In this document: positions 25,605 to 35,749 of the stretch, in pieces
Layout of the letters: every line of letters begins with the position of its first letter
Numbering within the stretch: the first letter of the stretch is position 1
NCBI RefSeq assembly: GCF_013705725.1
Contig: NZ_CP055481.1
Location: forward strand, 5,518,001-5,582,000
Source of the DNA: Klebsiella sp. RHBSTW-00484
GTDB taxonomy: Bacteria; Pseudomonadota; Gammaproteobacteria; Enterobacterales; Enterobacteriaceae
Length of the DNA stretch: 64,000 nucleotides
Direction of reading: 5' to 3'
Notes under the pieces: model-generated
Seen by the model: the letters and a program-made list of their open reading frames with translations, nothing else
Told to the model about the DNA's origin: nothing
The model's database searches: none
Translations under genes and position numbers: made by a program

Positions 25605-26561
25605 TCAGTAGCCCATATTTTTCTTCTTCTCTAACTCTTCTTTCGCCGTGTCCGGTAAGTAGAGCGTCGATTTGGTGATGGTCACTTTCTCCGGCAGAGT
25701 GCCGTCTTTTTTGTATTTCTCCAGCGCATCGAACGCCGGGCCGGCCATATTCGGCGTCAGCTCTACGCTGGCGTTAGCTTCACCAGCGATCATCGCTTTA
25801 TAGATATCCGGCACGCCGTCGATAGAACCGGTCAGAATATCTTTGCCCGGCTTCAGCCCGGCCTCTTTAATCGCCTGAATCGCGCCGATCACCATGTCGT
25901 CGTTATGGGCGTAAACCATGCAGATGTTCTTGCCGTTATTTTCCGCTTTGATAAAGCTCTCCATCACTTCTTTGCCTTTACTGCGGGTAAAGTCGCCAGA
26001 CTGGGAGCGGATAATTTTGATATTGGAAGCTTTAGAAATCGCTTCGGCGAAGCCTTTCTTACGGTCAATCGCCACGCTGGCCCCGACGGTACCCTGTAGC
26101 TCAACGACGTTACACGGTTTACCGTCGATGGTTTTGATCAGCCACTCGCCAATCAGCTGGCCTTCCAGCACGTTGTTGGCGGTGACGGTGGTCATGTAGA
26201 GATCTTTGTCTTTAACATCAATAGAACGGTCAAGCAGGAACACCGGGATTTTGGCTTCTTTCGCTTCTTTTAATACCGGCTCCCAGCCGGTCGCGACCAC
26301 CGGGGCAATAAAGATGGCGTCGACACCCTGAGCAATAAAGGAGCGTACGGCTTTAATCTGGTTTTCCTGTTTTTGTTGGGCGTCAGCAATCTTCAGAGTG
26401 ATGCCGCGCTTGGCGGCTTCCTCTTTCGCAACGTTGGTTTCAGCCGCACGCCAGCCGGATTCAGAGCCGACCTGAGAAAAACCTACGGTCAGAGGGGCAG
26501 CCATCGCCATAGACGACATAGCTGCGGAAACTGCTGTGACAAGAAGTAAGCGCTTCCACAT
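25605..26561 (-). CDS. ytfQ: Periplasmic galactofuranose-binding protein YtfQ
   Basis: The 318-residue precursor has a signal peptide (residues 1-22, ending SSMAMAAP) and the periplasmic-binding fold of the ribose/galactose type: LTVGFSQVGSESGWRAAETN, GVDAIFIAPVVATGWEPVL and YAHNDDMVIGAIQA. It matches E. coli YtfQ, whose ligand is galactofuranose. It is the first gene of the transporter operon. The upstream region carries a GalR-like operator and a GATGTAAC inverted repeat over the probable promoter. Confidence 0.96.
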   Translation of the reverse strand: MWKRLLLVTAVSAAMSSMAMAAPLTVGFSQVGSESGWRAAETNVAKEEAAKRGITLKIADAQQKQENQIKAVRSFIAQGVDAIFIAPVVATGWEPVLKEAKEAKIPVFLLDRSIDVKDKDLYMTTVTANNVLEGQLIGEWLIKTIDGKPCNVVELQGTVGASVAIDRKKGFAEAISKASNIKIIRSQSGDFTRSKGKEVMESFIKAENNGKNICMVYAHNDDMVIGAIQAIKEAGLKPGKDILTGSIDGVPDIYKAMIAGEANASVELTPNMAGPAFDALEKYKKDGTLPEKVTITKSTLYLPDTAKEELEKKKNMGY

Positions 26562-26611
26562 AAGAGGATCCTCGTAGGGTTATTGTTGGTTAAAGCCTCA
26601 CCTGCGGACAA

Positions 26612-26650
26612 ACTATAGACAATCGGAGATGTAACTGAATGCGTTACATC
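26612..26650 (-). promoter_or_regulatory. Probable ytfQ promoter with GATGTAAC inverted repeat
   Basis: A minus-strand -10 box TATAGT lies at 26617-26612. Over the -35 region lies a perfect inverted repeat, GATGTAAC-N7-GTTACATC at 26628-26650. Its arms resemble GalR half-sites (GTAAC/GTTAC), but the spacing is wider than in a GalR operator. A regulator bound here would block the polymerase. The promoter choice is inferred. Confidence 0.5.
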
Positions 26651-26785
26651 ACACTTCAAAAAAGTTAATCAGGTGTTAACTGACGTGATTCGCGGCAGTA
26701 GAGAGCCGGTGAGGCTTCGCGACCTGCGCCATCCTCACCATTTATGCCGGAATTTTTCACACTTTGAGATATCAAGCATATGCGA

Positions 26786-26799
26786 TGAAAACGGTTACA
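26786..26799. promoter_or_regulatory. GalR/GalS-like operator
   Basis: TGAAAACGGTTACA matches the GalR-family core TGTAANCGNTTACA with one mismatch. It lies in the divergent ytfQ-ppa region, 225 bp before ytfQ. A GalR link would fit the galactofuranose transporter, which is a reported GalR target in E. coli. Confidence 0.5.
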
Positions 26800-26918
26800 T
26801 AAATTTATTCAGGATGCAGCTATGTTTATGGATTTTCAGGTTGTCTTGCGGCAAAAAATTCAGACTTCGCCCACCTGTTCTGGGGAAAAAGAAGCAAAGA
26901 CATTCGATGTGAGTTGGC

Positions 26919-26924
26919 TATAAT
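26919..26924 (+). promoter_or_regulatory. ppa promoter -10 box
   Basis: A consensus TATAAT stands 40 bp before the ppa start codon, as expected for a strongly expressed housekeeping gene. A -35 box is not obvious (AAAGAC at 17-bp spacing). AAAGGAAAC is the ribosome site. Confidence 0.55.
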
Positions 26925-26964
26925 ACCGGGCACTTGTTTGCCATACATTTTAAAGGAAACAGAC

Positions 26965-27492
26965 ATGAGCTTACTCAACGTCCCTGCGGGTAAAGATCTG
27001 CCAGAAGACATCTACGTTGTTATCGAAATCCCGGCTAACGCTGACCCTATCAAGTATGAAATTGATAAAGACACCGGTGCGCTGTTTGTTGACCGTTTCA
27101 TGTCCACGGCGATGTTCTATCCGTGCAACTACGGTTACATCAACCACACCCTGTCTCTGGACGGTGACCCGGTAGACGTTCTGGTCCCGACTCCGTATCC
27201 GCTGGAGCCAGGTTCTGTTGTTCGCTGCCGTCCGGTTGGCGTGCTGAAGATGACTGACGAAGCCGGTGAAGATGCGAAGCTGGTTGCGGTTCCGCACACC
27301 AAGCTGAGCAAAGAATACGATCACATCAAAGATGTGAACGACCTGCCAGACCTGCTGAAAGCGCAGATCACCCACTTCTTCGAGCACTACAAAGATCTCG
27401 AAGCGGGCAAATGGGTAAAAGTTGACGGTTGGGACAACGCTGAAGCGGCTAAAGCTGAAATCGTTGCTTCCTTCGAGCGCGCTAAGAAGTAA
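26965..27492 (+). CDS. ppa: Inorganic pyrophosphatase
   Basis: The 175-residue protein matches E. coli PPase and shows the signature [15 protein letters not shown] near residues 65-79 with the metal-binding aspartates, plus [14 protein letters not shown] near the C-terminus. It hydrolyses pyrophosphate in the cytoplasm. The ATG at 26965 follows AAAGGAAACAGAC. It is a backbone gene; the space to its right, which holds the chpSB toxin-antitoxin pair in E. coli K-12, here carries a different accessory block. Confidence 0.98.
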   Translation: MSLLNVPAGKDLPEDIYVVIEIPANADPIKYEIDKDTGALFVDRFMSTAMFYPCNYGYINHTLSLDGDPVDVLVPTPYPLEPGSVVRCRPVGVLKMTDEAGEDAKLVAVPHTKLSKEYDHIKDVNDLPDLLKAQITHFFEHYKDLEAGKWVKVDGWDNAEAAKAEIVASFERAKK

Positions 27493-27568
27493 TCTCTTTC
27501 AGGCAGGGCGGCCCGCCCTGCCTGTTTGCAGCCACGGAATGCTGCAGCCTTGCACAAGAGGGAACCTT

Positions 27569-28759
27569 GTGAAAAACACCCGCTATTTCACGCTGAATTT
27601 TACCGGATTTACCCATGCCGCTTCCGAGGAGCAAAGCTATTTGCGCCTTGTGAATGGCGACCACGTTTTTTATACCGATACGCGTTACTTCCAGGATCCC
27701 ACGCTTTTTGAGCAGCTTAAGCTCAACCAGCCGCTGCATATTGGCGCTCGCCGCCTGCCGGATGGCAGCTTCTGGATCCACTGGCTGAGTGATGGCAACC
27801 TGCTGCTCGAACCGGCCCGGCCGTCGCTGAAAGGCAAACTACTGGCGTTTTTTATCGGCACGCTGGCGTTTATCGCCGCAGCGTACCCAGCATACTTCTC
27901 CACCACAACTTGGGTGGTTATTGTTTTTGGTGTTATCGCCGCGCTGGCGCTAGTGCCTGCGCTGATGGGCATCGGCGGGCTGTTGCATCGTTTTGCGCAA
28001 AAAATACACCCCGGAATGCGTGGACTCATGGCGAGAATGAGCCTGGCACGACACAAAGACGTTTCATTCTGCCAGCCGGTGCCGCCAGCCGACGGGGGCA
28101 ATAAGCCGTCGTTTTTCGGCGATCCCGAGCTTCCTCAACGCTTCAGCATTGAGGAAGGGGAAATTAAGAGCCTCTATTTTAAGAAGTGGTCCACCGGCGC
28201 AGGAAAAACGCATCGCGACTATCACGGCGTCCTGTTCCAGTGTAACGCCGCGCCGCTCTCTTTCTCCTGGCAAACCACCGGCACCCGATGGGGCCTCCAC
28301 CCTCTTTTTTACCGCCGTCATCCGCCTTTTCTGGCTGGCGGCGATCGAATAATCGCCGTATATCGGCGCGACAATCGCGATATTCAAGCGCTTTATAACG
28401 GCAGCGACGGCGGCGCTTATCTGAAAGCTCATCCGTTCTATCCCGGCGAACAACAAATGTCGCTGGTCTATAAGGTGTTTTATAGCATCGCGCTAGTCAT
28501 GTTCCTGTTTATGTTCGGCCTGGAGCTGAATGATATGCGAGCGTCCGGTTGGGACGTCTGGAAACTCGCTGCGGACTCTCTCGACATGCTTGCATTACTG
28601 TTGTTATGCATCGGCGGGATAATCGCGCTCCTGGAACTGTGCAGCCTGGCGACCCGACAACTTTCAAGCCGCGTGGGCGACTGGATAGCGTTACAGCGTG
28701 CATTTAAGCACTACCTCGGTCGCGCCGGAGCCGACATCTCGCTTCAGGAGCTAATGTAA
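27569..28759 (+). CDS. Uncharacterised membrane protein A, first paralogue
   Basis: The 396-residue product is not a family I can name. It starts with GTG after GAGGGAACCTT; this start is supported by the paralogue at 28972, which begins identically (MKNTxYFTxNFTGF). A soluble N-terminal part (1-85, with PDGSFWIHWLSDGN) is followed by two membrane segments (about 93-135), a soluble middle domain with a proline-rich entry (150-290), and two or three membrane segments near 305-375. Its stop overlaps the next ATG as TAATG. The pair with the Asp-box gene B, repeated twice, suggests that A and B work together at the envelope. Function unknown. Confidence 0.75.
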   Translation: MKNTRYFTLNFTGFTHAASEEQSYLRLVNGDHVFYTDTRYFQDPTLFEQLKLNQPLHIGARRLPDGSFWIHWLSDGNLLLEPARPSLKGKLLAFFIGTLAFIAAAYPAYFSTTTWVVIVFGVIAALALVPALMGIGGLLHRFAQKIHPGMRGLMARMSLARHKDVSFCQPVPPADGGNKPSFFGDPELPQRFSIEEGEIKSLYFKKWSTGAGKTHRDYHGVLFQCNAAPLSFSWQTTGTRWGLHPLFYRRHPPFLAGGDRIIAVYRRDNRDIQALYNGSDGGAYLKAHPFYPGEQQMSLVYKVFYSIALVMFLFMFGLELNDMRASGWDVWKLAADSLDMLALLLLCIGGIIALLELCSLATRQLSSRVGDWIALQRAFKHYLGRAGADISLQELM

Positions 28760-28970
28760 TGTTCAGCACTATAAAGCGTCGGTTGTTATTTCTCTCGCTG
28801 ACAACGCTGGCGGCCTTTCTATGGTCCAGTAAGTTTGTCTTTAACCTCTTCTGATAATACGCCCTACTGAGTAGCGAAGAGAGAAGTGGAACGACCTATT
28901 ATCAGCGCTTTTACCGACAGCTGGCGGTTTGCGGAAACGAAACGCCGCCATTTCACAGAGGAAGGAACCG
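28759..28970 (+). pseudogene. Decayed first copy of gene B
   Basis: An ATG overlapping the upstream stop opens a 31-codon frame, MFSTIKRRLLFLSLTTLAAF and onward, closely matching the first 31 residues of gene B at 30156, then meets TGA at 28852-28854. After it, in a shifted frame, the bases near 28880-28930 encode EVERPIISAF, matching EVEEPILSSF of gene B. The remainder is missing. The stretch is therefore a truncated, frameshifted B copy left by a tandem duplication. Confidence 0.8.
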
Positions 28971-28971
28971 T

Positions 28972-30156
28972 GTGAAAAATACTCATTATTTCACTATAAA
29001 TTTTACAGGCTTCACCACCGCGGCTTGCGAAGAGCAAAACTATTTACGTCTTATAGAAGGTGAGCGTGTTTTTTATACCGATAAACGTTATTTTAAGGAT
29101 CCTTCGCTATTCGAATGTCTGAAAATCAATCAGCCGCTGCATATCGGCACCTGCCGCTTGCGGGACGGCAGCTTTTGGATCCACTGGTTGAGCGACGGTA
29201 ACGTTTTACTCGAACCACACCAGCAGCCGCTGAAAGGCGGATGGTTTTTCGGTGTGCTGGCGCTAATCGCTGCAGGTCTGGTCGCTTTCAGTTCTGCATA
29301 TTGGATATTAATATTCACCATGCTGGTTGTAACGTCAATGTTGGTGAGTACCCGTAGCCTATCCTGTATTTTCCAGAATCTATCCCCTAAGATGTACGAC
29401 TTGATAGCGAAAATGAATCTGGCCCGTCGAGGGGACGTTTCATTCTGTCAGGTGTTGAATTCAACGCCGCCCATCCCCCCAGACAACATTCCCCCCTTAG
29501 CCAATGATAAGACTCTTCAAGAATATTTGCTTCTTGAAGACGGCGTGATATCAAATAGTTACTATAAAATATGGGGAAATAAACTTAACGGAAAATATTA
29601 TTCCTTAAGGGAGGGTGTGATATTCCAGTTCATTACTCCAATGTTATGCTTTCCCGCACAGTTTACCTGGCTGGTCAATTCCTTCACCTATAATCTCCAC
29701 CCGATTGTTTATCGCCGCCATCCGCCGTTCCTTGCCGATGGCGACAAGATTATTACAGCACGCCAGCATGGATATAATGATATTCAGGCATTATACAACG
29801 TCAGTAGCGGCAGTATTTATTTGAAAAATAGTCTTTTGCATCCCGGCAGGCAGCAGATGTCGTTAATTTATAAAATCGCTTATGGCCTTGTCCTGATAGT
29901 TACTCTTTTCACTCTCAACATAAGGCTACGTGTCCCTCAGAGCGATCTGGAAGGTTTACAATATATCAGCGAAATATTTAACGTAGTTTTCCCCATATTG
30001 ATACCGATCAACATCATATTAATTGTGATGGAACTGGGCTATCTGGCTACCCGTCTCCTGTCGCGCAGGATAGCCCACAAAATTAAATTACAACAAGCAA
30101 TAATACGCTACGCCAGGCACGCCGGAGCTAGTATCACTCCTCAGGAGCTGATGTAA
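28972..30156 (+). CDS. Uncharacterised membrane protein A, second paralogue
   Basis: The 394-residue product is a diverged duplicate of the protein at 27569. The N-terminal 80 residues are very similar (LHIGTCRLRDGSFWIHWLSDGN), the middle (about 155-230) differs strongly, and the C-terminus is again similar (HAGASITPQELM). The start is GTG after GGAAGGAACC. The middle and C-terminal codons are notably AT-rich compared with the first copy, for example around 29500-29680, which suggests relaxed divergence or an import. Membrane segments lie near 83-120 and 300-375. It is coupled by TAATG to an intact gene B. Function unknown. Confidence 0.75.
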   Translation: MKNTHYFTINFTGFTTAACEEQNYLRLIEGERVFYTDKRYFKDPSLFECLKINQPLHIGTCRLRDGSFWIHWLSDGNVLLEPHQQPLKGGWFFGVLALIAAGLVAFSSAYWILIFTMLVVTSMLVSTRSLSCIFQNLSPKMYDLIAKMNLARRGDVSFCQVLNSTPPIPPDNIPPLANDKTLQEYLLLEDGVISNSYYKIWGNKLNGKYYSLREGVIFQFITPMLCFPAQFTWLVNSFTYNLHPIVYRRHPPFLADGDKIITARQHGYNDIQALYNVSSGSIYLKNSLLHPGRQQMSLIYKIAYGLVLIVTLFTLNIRLRVPQSDLEGLQYISEIFNVVFPILIPINIILIVMELGYLATRLLSRRIAHKIKLQQAIIRYARHAGASITPQELM

Positions 30157-31445
30157 TGTTCAGCACGATAAAGCGCCGGTTACTGTTTCTCGCGATAGTC
30201 ACACTGGCGGCGTTTCTGTGGTCCGCGACGTTTTCGTTTAATCTCTTCCTGCCCAACATCTCGTGGCACCAGAAACAACTGAGCGGCGAGGAAAAAGAGG
30301 TTGAAGAGCCCATTCTCAGCAGCTTTGCCAACGGCGCGCTGTTTATCAGCCACGAACAGCTGTTTACTATAAAAAGCTACGAACTGGACAAAAAACAGCG
30401 GCGCGTTATTCACCATTACAATCCGCCGCTTGAGCGAATAACGCCTCTTATGCCGCAGTTACTTAACGTCCGTCTGGTGGCAAAAGAGCAGTTGGAACGC
30501 GATATTAAAGGCCGGTATAACCGGTTTACTTCTGCCGATCGCTGGGATGATAGATATAACATTCCGCTGACCAGCATCATGCACCTGGACCACCAGGGTC
30601 AGCTCCAGACTTCTGCACTATGGCTGGGAAACATCGACACACCGGTCTGCTCACTTCAGGGCCACTGTTATCTGGTCGCCGATGGGCCTTTTCACGCTAA
30701 CAAGAGCGTCTGGTACAGCCCGGACGGTGGCGTCAACTGGCAGCAGCAGACGCAGTGGCGCTTTCCTGAGCCAGATACTCCATCACGTTTTTATTCCCAG
30801 AAACTGGTCAGCGCCGATGCTGGCAAGCTATGGCTGGCGGACCAGTACACGCTTTCCGTTTCAGAAGACCAGGGACAAAGCTGGAAAATTACGGCCGATA
30901 TTCGTCCGCTGTTAAAACGTAACAATATCCAGTTGGACAATACCGCAGAACAGTCTGCCAGACTGAGCCAGCTACGCTGGTATATCGATAACCACCAGCA
31001 ATTTCTGGCCGACGTCACCGTTTCGCTTCCCGAAGGCCGGGGAGAACGGCGTTTTCTCTATAAAATTATCTCCGCACAACAGGAAAAAATTCTCGCCACC
31101 AATATCCGTGATATTGCCCGCTCGCCGCAGGGAGAAATTTTCTTCATCAGCAGAGTAAGCGCTTCACGCTATGGGCTGTATCGGCTACAACAAAACGGTA
31201 CGCCGCAACGGGTGCTTGAGCATATCGCTCAATTAGGGAAAATTTATGCCGGGAACAATCTGCTGGCGGTAGAAAAAGATATTGGCGACAGAACACATTT
31301 GTATCTTTCCCGCGATGGCGGTAAGAATTGGCAACGCTATAATCTGCCGGGTAAAAACGTCGTTTTTGATGGCGCTGGCGATCGGTTTATCCGTTTCCCT
31401 GAGTATTACCGTACGTTGAACTATCAGATCGGTACATTTGAATAA
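30156..31445 (+). CDS. Uncharacterised membrane-anchored Asp-box (BNR-like) protein B
   Basis: The 429-residue product has one N-terminal membrane segment (about 9-30), probably an uncleaved anchor, and a large non-cytoplasmic domain. Three Asp-box motifs of the form S-x-D-x-G-x-x-W are visible: SPDGGVNW at 188-195, SEDQGQSW at 236-243 and SRDGGKNW at 385-392. They are typical of beta-propellers such as sialidases and photosystem assembly factors. No sialidase catalytic set was recognised. The gene overlaps the A paralogue by one base. The domain could bind glycan or protein outside the membrane. Function unknown. Confidence 0.75.
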   Translation: MFSTIKRRLLFLAIVTLAAFLWSATFSFNLFLPNISWHQKQLSGEEKEVEEPILSSFANGALFISHEQLFTIKSYELDKKQRRVIHHYNPPLERITPLMPQLLNVRLVAKEQLERDIKGRYNRFTSADRWDDRYNIPLTSIMHLDHQGQLQTSALWLGNIDTPVCSLQGHCYLVADGPFHANKSVWYSPDGGVNWQQQTQWRFPEPDTPSRFYSQKLVSADAGKLWLADQYTLSVSEDQGQSWKITADIRPLLKRNNIQLDNTAEQSARLSQLRWYIDNHQQFLADVTVSLPEGRGERRFLYKIISAQQEKILATNIRDIARSPQGEIFFISRVSASRYGLYRLQQNGTPQRVLEHIAQLGKIYAGNNLLAVEKDIGDRTHLYLSRDGGKNWQRYNLPGKNVVFDGAGDRFIRFPEYYRTLNYQIGTFE

Positions 31446-31511
31446 TCCGGCCGACCATATGGATAGGGTTTAGCTGATCCTGCCGACCGGTTTCCAGCCG
31501 TCTGCGGGCCG

Positions 31512-31573
31512 GTAGCCCGGACAGGTGCGCCAGCGCCGCCTCCGGGGAACTAAGCGCTACGCTAAGCCGGGCG
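31512..31573. repeat. REP-type palindromic element
   Basis: GTAGCCCGGAC at the left and CTAAGCCGGGCG at the right are REP-like stems with a GC-rich centre. The element lies between the convergent gene B and ytfP. Confidence 0.7.
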
Positions 31574-31596
31574 ACAAAAACACCCGCAGATAAAAC

Positions 31597-31618
31597 AACG
31601 CCACCCGAAGGTGGCGTT
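31597..31618 (-). terminator. Terminator after ytfP
   Basis: A 9-bp perfect stem AACGCCACC/GGTGGCGTT has a TTCG tetraloop when read on the minus strand and is followed by GTTTTA. It stands just beyond the ytfP stop and probably ends the tamA-tamB-ytfP transcript. Confidence 0.7.
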
Positions 31619-31625
31619 ATCGTTA

Positions 31626-31970
31626 TTAATACTGGTCTTTATCCAACCAGTTGCCGCTTTCTATCAGCGTGAAGCCCTCGACAGGGCGCTGATAGACGTA
31701 CATCCAGGCGCTGCCATAGGGCGTCTGGATCAGGTGACGAGCATACTCGCCGCCTTTGGTACGCAGCGCATCTAATTCGGCCAGCGTCGATGCGTCAATA
31801 CGATAGACCTCACCATGTACCGTGCCATTGCCGGGCACCGCGCCTGGATAGTGGCCCAGGCTGTACAGTTGATAATCATTGACACTATGATCGCCCAGCC
31901 ACTGAGCGTTGGTCATCCAGTGGCTGTTGCCTTGCTTGCGTCGTAAACTGCCGTAAACAAATATTCGCAT
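31626..31970 (-). CDS. ytfP: Gamma-glutamylcyclotransferase-like protein YtfP
   Basis: The 114-residue protein begins MRIFVYGSLRRKQGN, the hallmark YGSL motif of the GGCT fold, and contains GEVYRIDASTLAELDALR with the acidic residue used by cyclotransferases. It matches E. coli YtfP, whose substrate is not established. It starts 2 bp after the tamB stop, which places it in the tam operon. The fold is certain; the reaction is not. Confidence 0.92.
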   Translation of the reverse strand: MRIFVYGSLRRKQGNSHWMTNAQWLGDHSVNDYQLYSLGHYPGAVPGNGTVHGEVYRIDASTLAELDALRTKGGEYARHLIQTPYGSAWMYVYQRPVEGFTLIESGNWLDKDQY

Positions 31971-31972
31971 TG

Positions 31973-34900
31973 CTAAAACTCAAACTGATAGAGCACATCG
32001 AGAGCCTGGTCTACGCCAGACACGGCTTCCATATATAGCTTAGGCATCAGACGATAGCGTAACGTCAGCGTCGCCAGGGAGTCAAAAATCCCGACCCCAT
32101 ATTTTACCTGCAGACCCGGCAATACATAGCCGCTAACTACCACCTGGGAGGAGTCGCCCACTCCCTCGGTATCCAGCGCCAAATTGCTTACGCCAAACGT
32201 CTCACCGATTTTACCCACAACCTGACCACTTTGTGCAACCCCCATACCAATAAGCATTGAGGTCATGGCCGCACTATCGCTCTGTCCACTGCTTAAACCC
32301 TGCCCTCGCAGCAGGTAAGAAAGCGCTTCTTGCTGCGACATCACCGGGTCGGAGAAGATCTCCGCCTTCGGCTGATCGGCTGAGCCCGTTACGCGAACCC
32401 CGGCGATCACGTCGTCTTCTGTGGCATCCGGGTTGCGAATAGCTTCGATATTCAACAACGGCTGATCCGGTGGACCGGAGAACAGCAGCTCGCCTTTACG
32501 CACGATCAGGTCCTGCCCATAGGCATGGAAGCGGCCGTCCGGAATGTTGATCTGTCCGTTCAGCCCCAGCCCCTGTTTATCCTGAGCCACCTTCAAATCG
32601 CCGGTTAAACGCGCTTTCAGACCGAATGCTTCCAGGCGAACGTTATTACCGACGTGGATCGTCAGGTTACTGTTGATGGGGATACCGGCACTCTGCTGCT
32701 TAATCGGTTGCAGGTTTTTATCCAACATCACCTCGTCAGAGGAGACCCCGACGGCGCTCTCCGGAACATCTTTGACGATGATACGCGCCCACGGTATATC
32801 AACGTTGCCGTCAAGGCTAAACAGGCTTGGCGTGGCGGTGAAGACCACATCCGGCGACACGTCGAGACGCACCATCGGCGGCACGGTAATTCGTACCCGG
32901 CTGCCCTTCGCCGCAATTTGCGCACGCCAGTTGTCAATCTGCGTCCAGTCGGCGTTGCCGCTAAGCGCAATCTGCCCCTGTCGGGTATTCACCGTGCCCT
33001 GTAGGGTCGAGCGGGTACCGGTGAAATTCATCGCCAGCTGGCTCGGCTGCATATCAAACGGCATAAAGTTGCCGTCAATATCCACGCCGTTGAGCTGCAT
33101 CTGACCGAACAGTTGCGGGCTCTGGAGGTTACCACCAAGAGTCAGACGCGCGTTGAGTTTCCCTTCGGCCTTCTCGCCACGTGAGAAGATAGGGTTGATC
33201 ATCGCCAGCGAGAAGTTGCTGATATTAACGCTACCGCCCAGATTACGGCGACCCTGCGGATCGGTGACGTCAACCTGTCCATCCAGTTGACCGTTATTGG
33301 TCAGACGAATCAGCCAGCCCAACTGAGCACGGTTATTATGCAGATCGGCAGTGAGGTTCAGCGTATCGAACGCCACCGGCAGCGGCGCATCGTTAATCGT
33401 CTGAGTCACCTTCACGTTACGCCCGTTCAGCGTCACTTTGCCCTGCGGCAGCCCCTCTTTGGTGGTGTCCCAGCTCACGTCAGCGTTACCGCTAAACACG
33501 CCGCTGGCCAGCGTCTCTTCTGGCATAAACGGTTTGAGCATCGCCAGGTCGAAACGGTTGAGGTTGACCACTGCATGCCCGCTAGCCCCGGCGTCAATGG
33601 TCTGCGGCACGCACAGCTCGGCGTTCGGGTTGGTCCAGCAGTGTGGTCCGATACTGATTTTCTGCTCGAGGTTACGGTAATCCAGCGCGATATCACGCGT
33701 CAGCGCAACCGGCCCTACCGGCGTCTGGAAGCGGGTGTTGCTCAGCGCCCCTTTCCAGCGCTCCTCTTTACGGTCAAAGCTCCCCGCCAGCGACAGCTGT
33801 CCTGATACCGGGTCACCCTGCACTCTCAGCTGCAGGTCGTGCTGTTTCTCGTTGCCCTTGGCATTGAGCTGCACCAGGCTGATATTGACGCCCGGCTGGC
33901 TAATACGGTCAACGCGCACGTCGAGGGTGCCGCCAATTTGGTCGGTTGATTTAACGTCACCCTTCACGTTCACCTGAGCAACAGATAGCTCCTGCCAGCG
34001 CAGCGCACGGGCGGTGATATCTGCCAGCAACTGCGGCGCATCAACGGTGCCGCGCACTTTCACCAGCCCCTTCGCCGTGCCGCCGAGGCCCGGCAGCGCG
34101 TTGTCGAGATGCGGTGCATCAATGGTGGCGTCGAGGTTAAGGTCTTTGACCCCCAGTTCGCCTTTCACGTCGGCGCTATTAGGGCCTAGCGCCAGATGCA
34201 GGCCGGGGATTTTCCACTGCATATAGCTGTTGCCCTGCAGCGAGCCGCTCACGTCAACTTTATTCTGTTTCACGTTACCGGTGATCTTCAGCTCCGGCAC
34301 CGACATCTGCCAGCTACCACCGTACAGGCTGCCCTGAGTCTTAATCAGACCGTTGAGCTTCGACGGCCAGTCCGGTACCTCTTTGGCAGTATTGATGCCG
34401 TCAAGGGTCAACTCGCCGCGCCAGCTGATTGCCTGCTGCCAGTCGAGCAGCACTTTCAGCTCAGTCTTCCCTTCCAGCGCGGCGACGGTCAGCTTATCGA
34501 GATTGACCTGTTGCTCATTGCCCTTCGCATTCAGGTTAATCTTCGCCGGAGGCAGCGATTTCCCTTTCACCGCAGTGCTGAAGGCCAGGGTGTAGTCGGT
34601 CATTTTGCCGTTAAATTTCAGCAGCACATCGTCAGCCTGGAACTCTTTCTCGCCGGTAAACGGCCAGTAGAGCTGCTTACTTTTCACTTCCATATCCAGC
34701 GGCAGCCCAGCTTCCGCCAGCTGCGCTTCAGCGCGTAGCGTCATCGCCACGGAACCGGCTAAATCCACGCCGACCGTCAGCTTTTTACGTACTTCGCCAC
34801 CGACTTTCAGCTGTACCTTCTCGCCCTTGAGCGGGTCGATGTTCAGCGTACTATTGAGGGTGATATCAACCGGCCAGTTGTCCTGCAGCTGAGCGCTACC

Positions 34901-35749
34901 GGAAGCGGTGACTTTCCCCTGGTCAGAGTCCACGTCCAGCGCGTCCAGCTTCATCTGCCCATCAATGCTGCTCACTTTAAGCAGCAGATTGTAGATGGTC
35001 ATATCGGTATCGCCGGTCAGGCGCAGCTGTTCGCCGCGGAACTCCTGGATATTGAGATTCAGCGGCAGATGGACGTCGGCCATTTCCGGCAGCACCGGCT
35101 TCGAGAAGAGGTCTTTCATCGTCTCGCCGAGCGGTTTTTCTTGCGGCTGCGGGTTTTCAATCTTCGGCTCGACGACCTGCTCCTGCGCGACTTTCGCCAC
35201 TTTCGGCAGCGCGATCAGCAGCCCTTGCAGCGAAGTCGGCGTCAGGGTCAGGTTTTTCTCCTGCCAGTTCAGGCCGGTAGAAAAGTCGCGTACCGAAACG
35301 GCGGTATCGTCGATTTTCACGTTGACGTTATGCAGCGCCACTCGGCTGAGGGTAATCGGATACGGGGTAGAAAGATTCAGCGGACCGCTATCTTCTTCCT
35401 CAACCGGTGCCGCTGGCGGCATTTTGCTGGTATCTATCGCCACGTAGATATCACGCAGCGAAATATCGTTAACGCACAGGCTGCTGTCCCACAGGCAGCG
35501 CAGCTTGACGCCAAGGTGGAATTGACCGGCGGTAACCGCCACGCCCGGCTGTTCAAAGCGCACGTTCTCCAGCGTCAGATCGCGCCAGCCGCCGGTGGCT
35601 TTGCCAATCTCCAGCCCTGGCACCCAGCGGTCGGCGGCTTTAATCACCAGATGCAAGCCGGTGGTGGTGCCGACCAGAAATCCAACCGTCCCCAGCAGCA
35701 ACACTAAAAAGATCAGTACGCCGAGGCTTATTTTCTTCCATAAACTCAT
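31973..35749 (-). CDS. tamB: Translocation and assembly module inner-membrane subunit TamB
   Basis: The 1258-residue protein matches E. coli TamB (1259). It has an N-terminal signal anchor (about 7-28), then a very long beta-rich body of repeated strands, a beta-taco groove spanning the periplasm, and the C-terminal conserved DUF490 domain (about 920-1258) ending LDVLYQFEF. With TamA it assists insertion of some outer-membrane proteins and is implicated in phospholipid transport between membranes. Its start overlaps the tamA stop by 4 bp. No defects are seen over the whole frame. Confidence 0.97.
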   Translation of the reverse strand: MSLWKKISLGVLIFLVLLLGTVGFLVGTTTGLHLVIKAADRWVPGLEIGKATGGWRDLTLENVRFEQPGVAVTAGQFHLGVKLRCLWDSSLCVNDISLRDIYVAIDTSKMPPAAPVEEEDSGPLNLSTPYPITLSRVALHNVNVKIDDTAVSVRDFSTGLNWQEKNLTLTPTSLQGLLIALPKVAKVAQEQVVEPKIENPQPQEKPLGETMKDLFSKPVLPEMADVHLPLNLNIQEFRGEQLRLTGDTDMTIYNLLLKVSSIDGQMKLDALDVDSDQGKVTASGSAQLQDNWPVDITLNSTLNIDPLKGEKVQLKVGGEVRKKLTVGVDLAGSVAMTLRAEAQLAEAGLPLDMEVKSKQLYWPFTGEKEFQADDVLLKFNGKMTDYTLAFSTAVKGKSLPPAKINLNAKGNEQQVNLDKLTVAALEGKTELKVLLDWQQAISWRGELTLDGINTAKEVPDWPSKLNGLIKTQGSLYGGSWQMSVPELKITGNVKQNKVDVSGSLQGNSYMQWKIPGLHLALGPNSADVKGELGVKDLNLDATIDAPHLDNALPGLGGTAKGLVKVRGTVDAPQLLADITARALRWQELSVAQVNVKGDVKSTDQIGGTLDVRVDRISQPGVNISLVQLNAKGNEKQHDLQLRVQGDPVSGQLSLAGSFDRKEERWKGALSNTRFQTPVGPVALTRDIALDYRNLEQKISIGPHCWTNPNAELCVPQTIDAGASGHAVVNLNRFDLAMLKPFMPEETLASGVFSGNADVSWDTTKEGLPQGKVTLNGRNVKVTQTINDAPLPVAFDTLNLTADLHNNRAQLGWLIRLTNNGQLDGQVDVTDPQGRRNLGGSVNISNFSLAMINPIFSRGEKAEGKLNARLTLGGNLQSPQLFGQMQLNGVDIDGNFMPFDMQPSQLAMNFTGTRSTLQGTVNTRQGQIALSGNADWTQIDNWRAQIAAKGSRVRITVPPMVRLDVSPDVVFTATPSLFSLDGNVDIPWARIIVKDVPESAVGVSSDEVMLDKNLQPIKQQSAGIPINSNLTIHVGNNVRLEAFGLKARLTGDLKVAQDKQGLGLNGQINIPDGRFHAYGQDLIVRKGELLFSGPPDQPLLNIEAIRNPDATEDDVIAGVRVTGSADQPKAEIFSDPVMSQQEALSYLLRGQGLSSGQSDSAAMTSMLIGMGVAQSGQVVGKIGETFGVSNLALDTEGVGDSSQVVVSGYVLPGLQVKYGVGIFDSLATLTLRYRLMPKLYMEAVSGVDQALDVLYQFEF

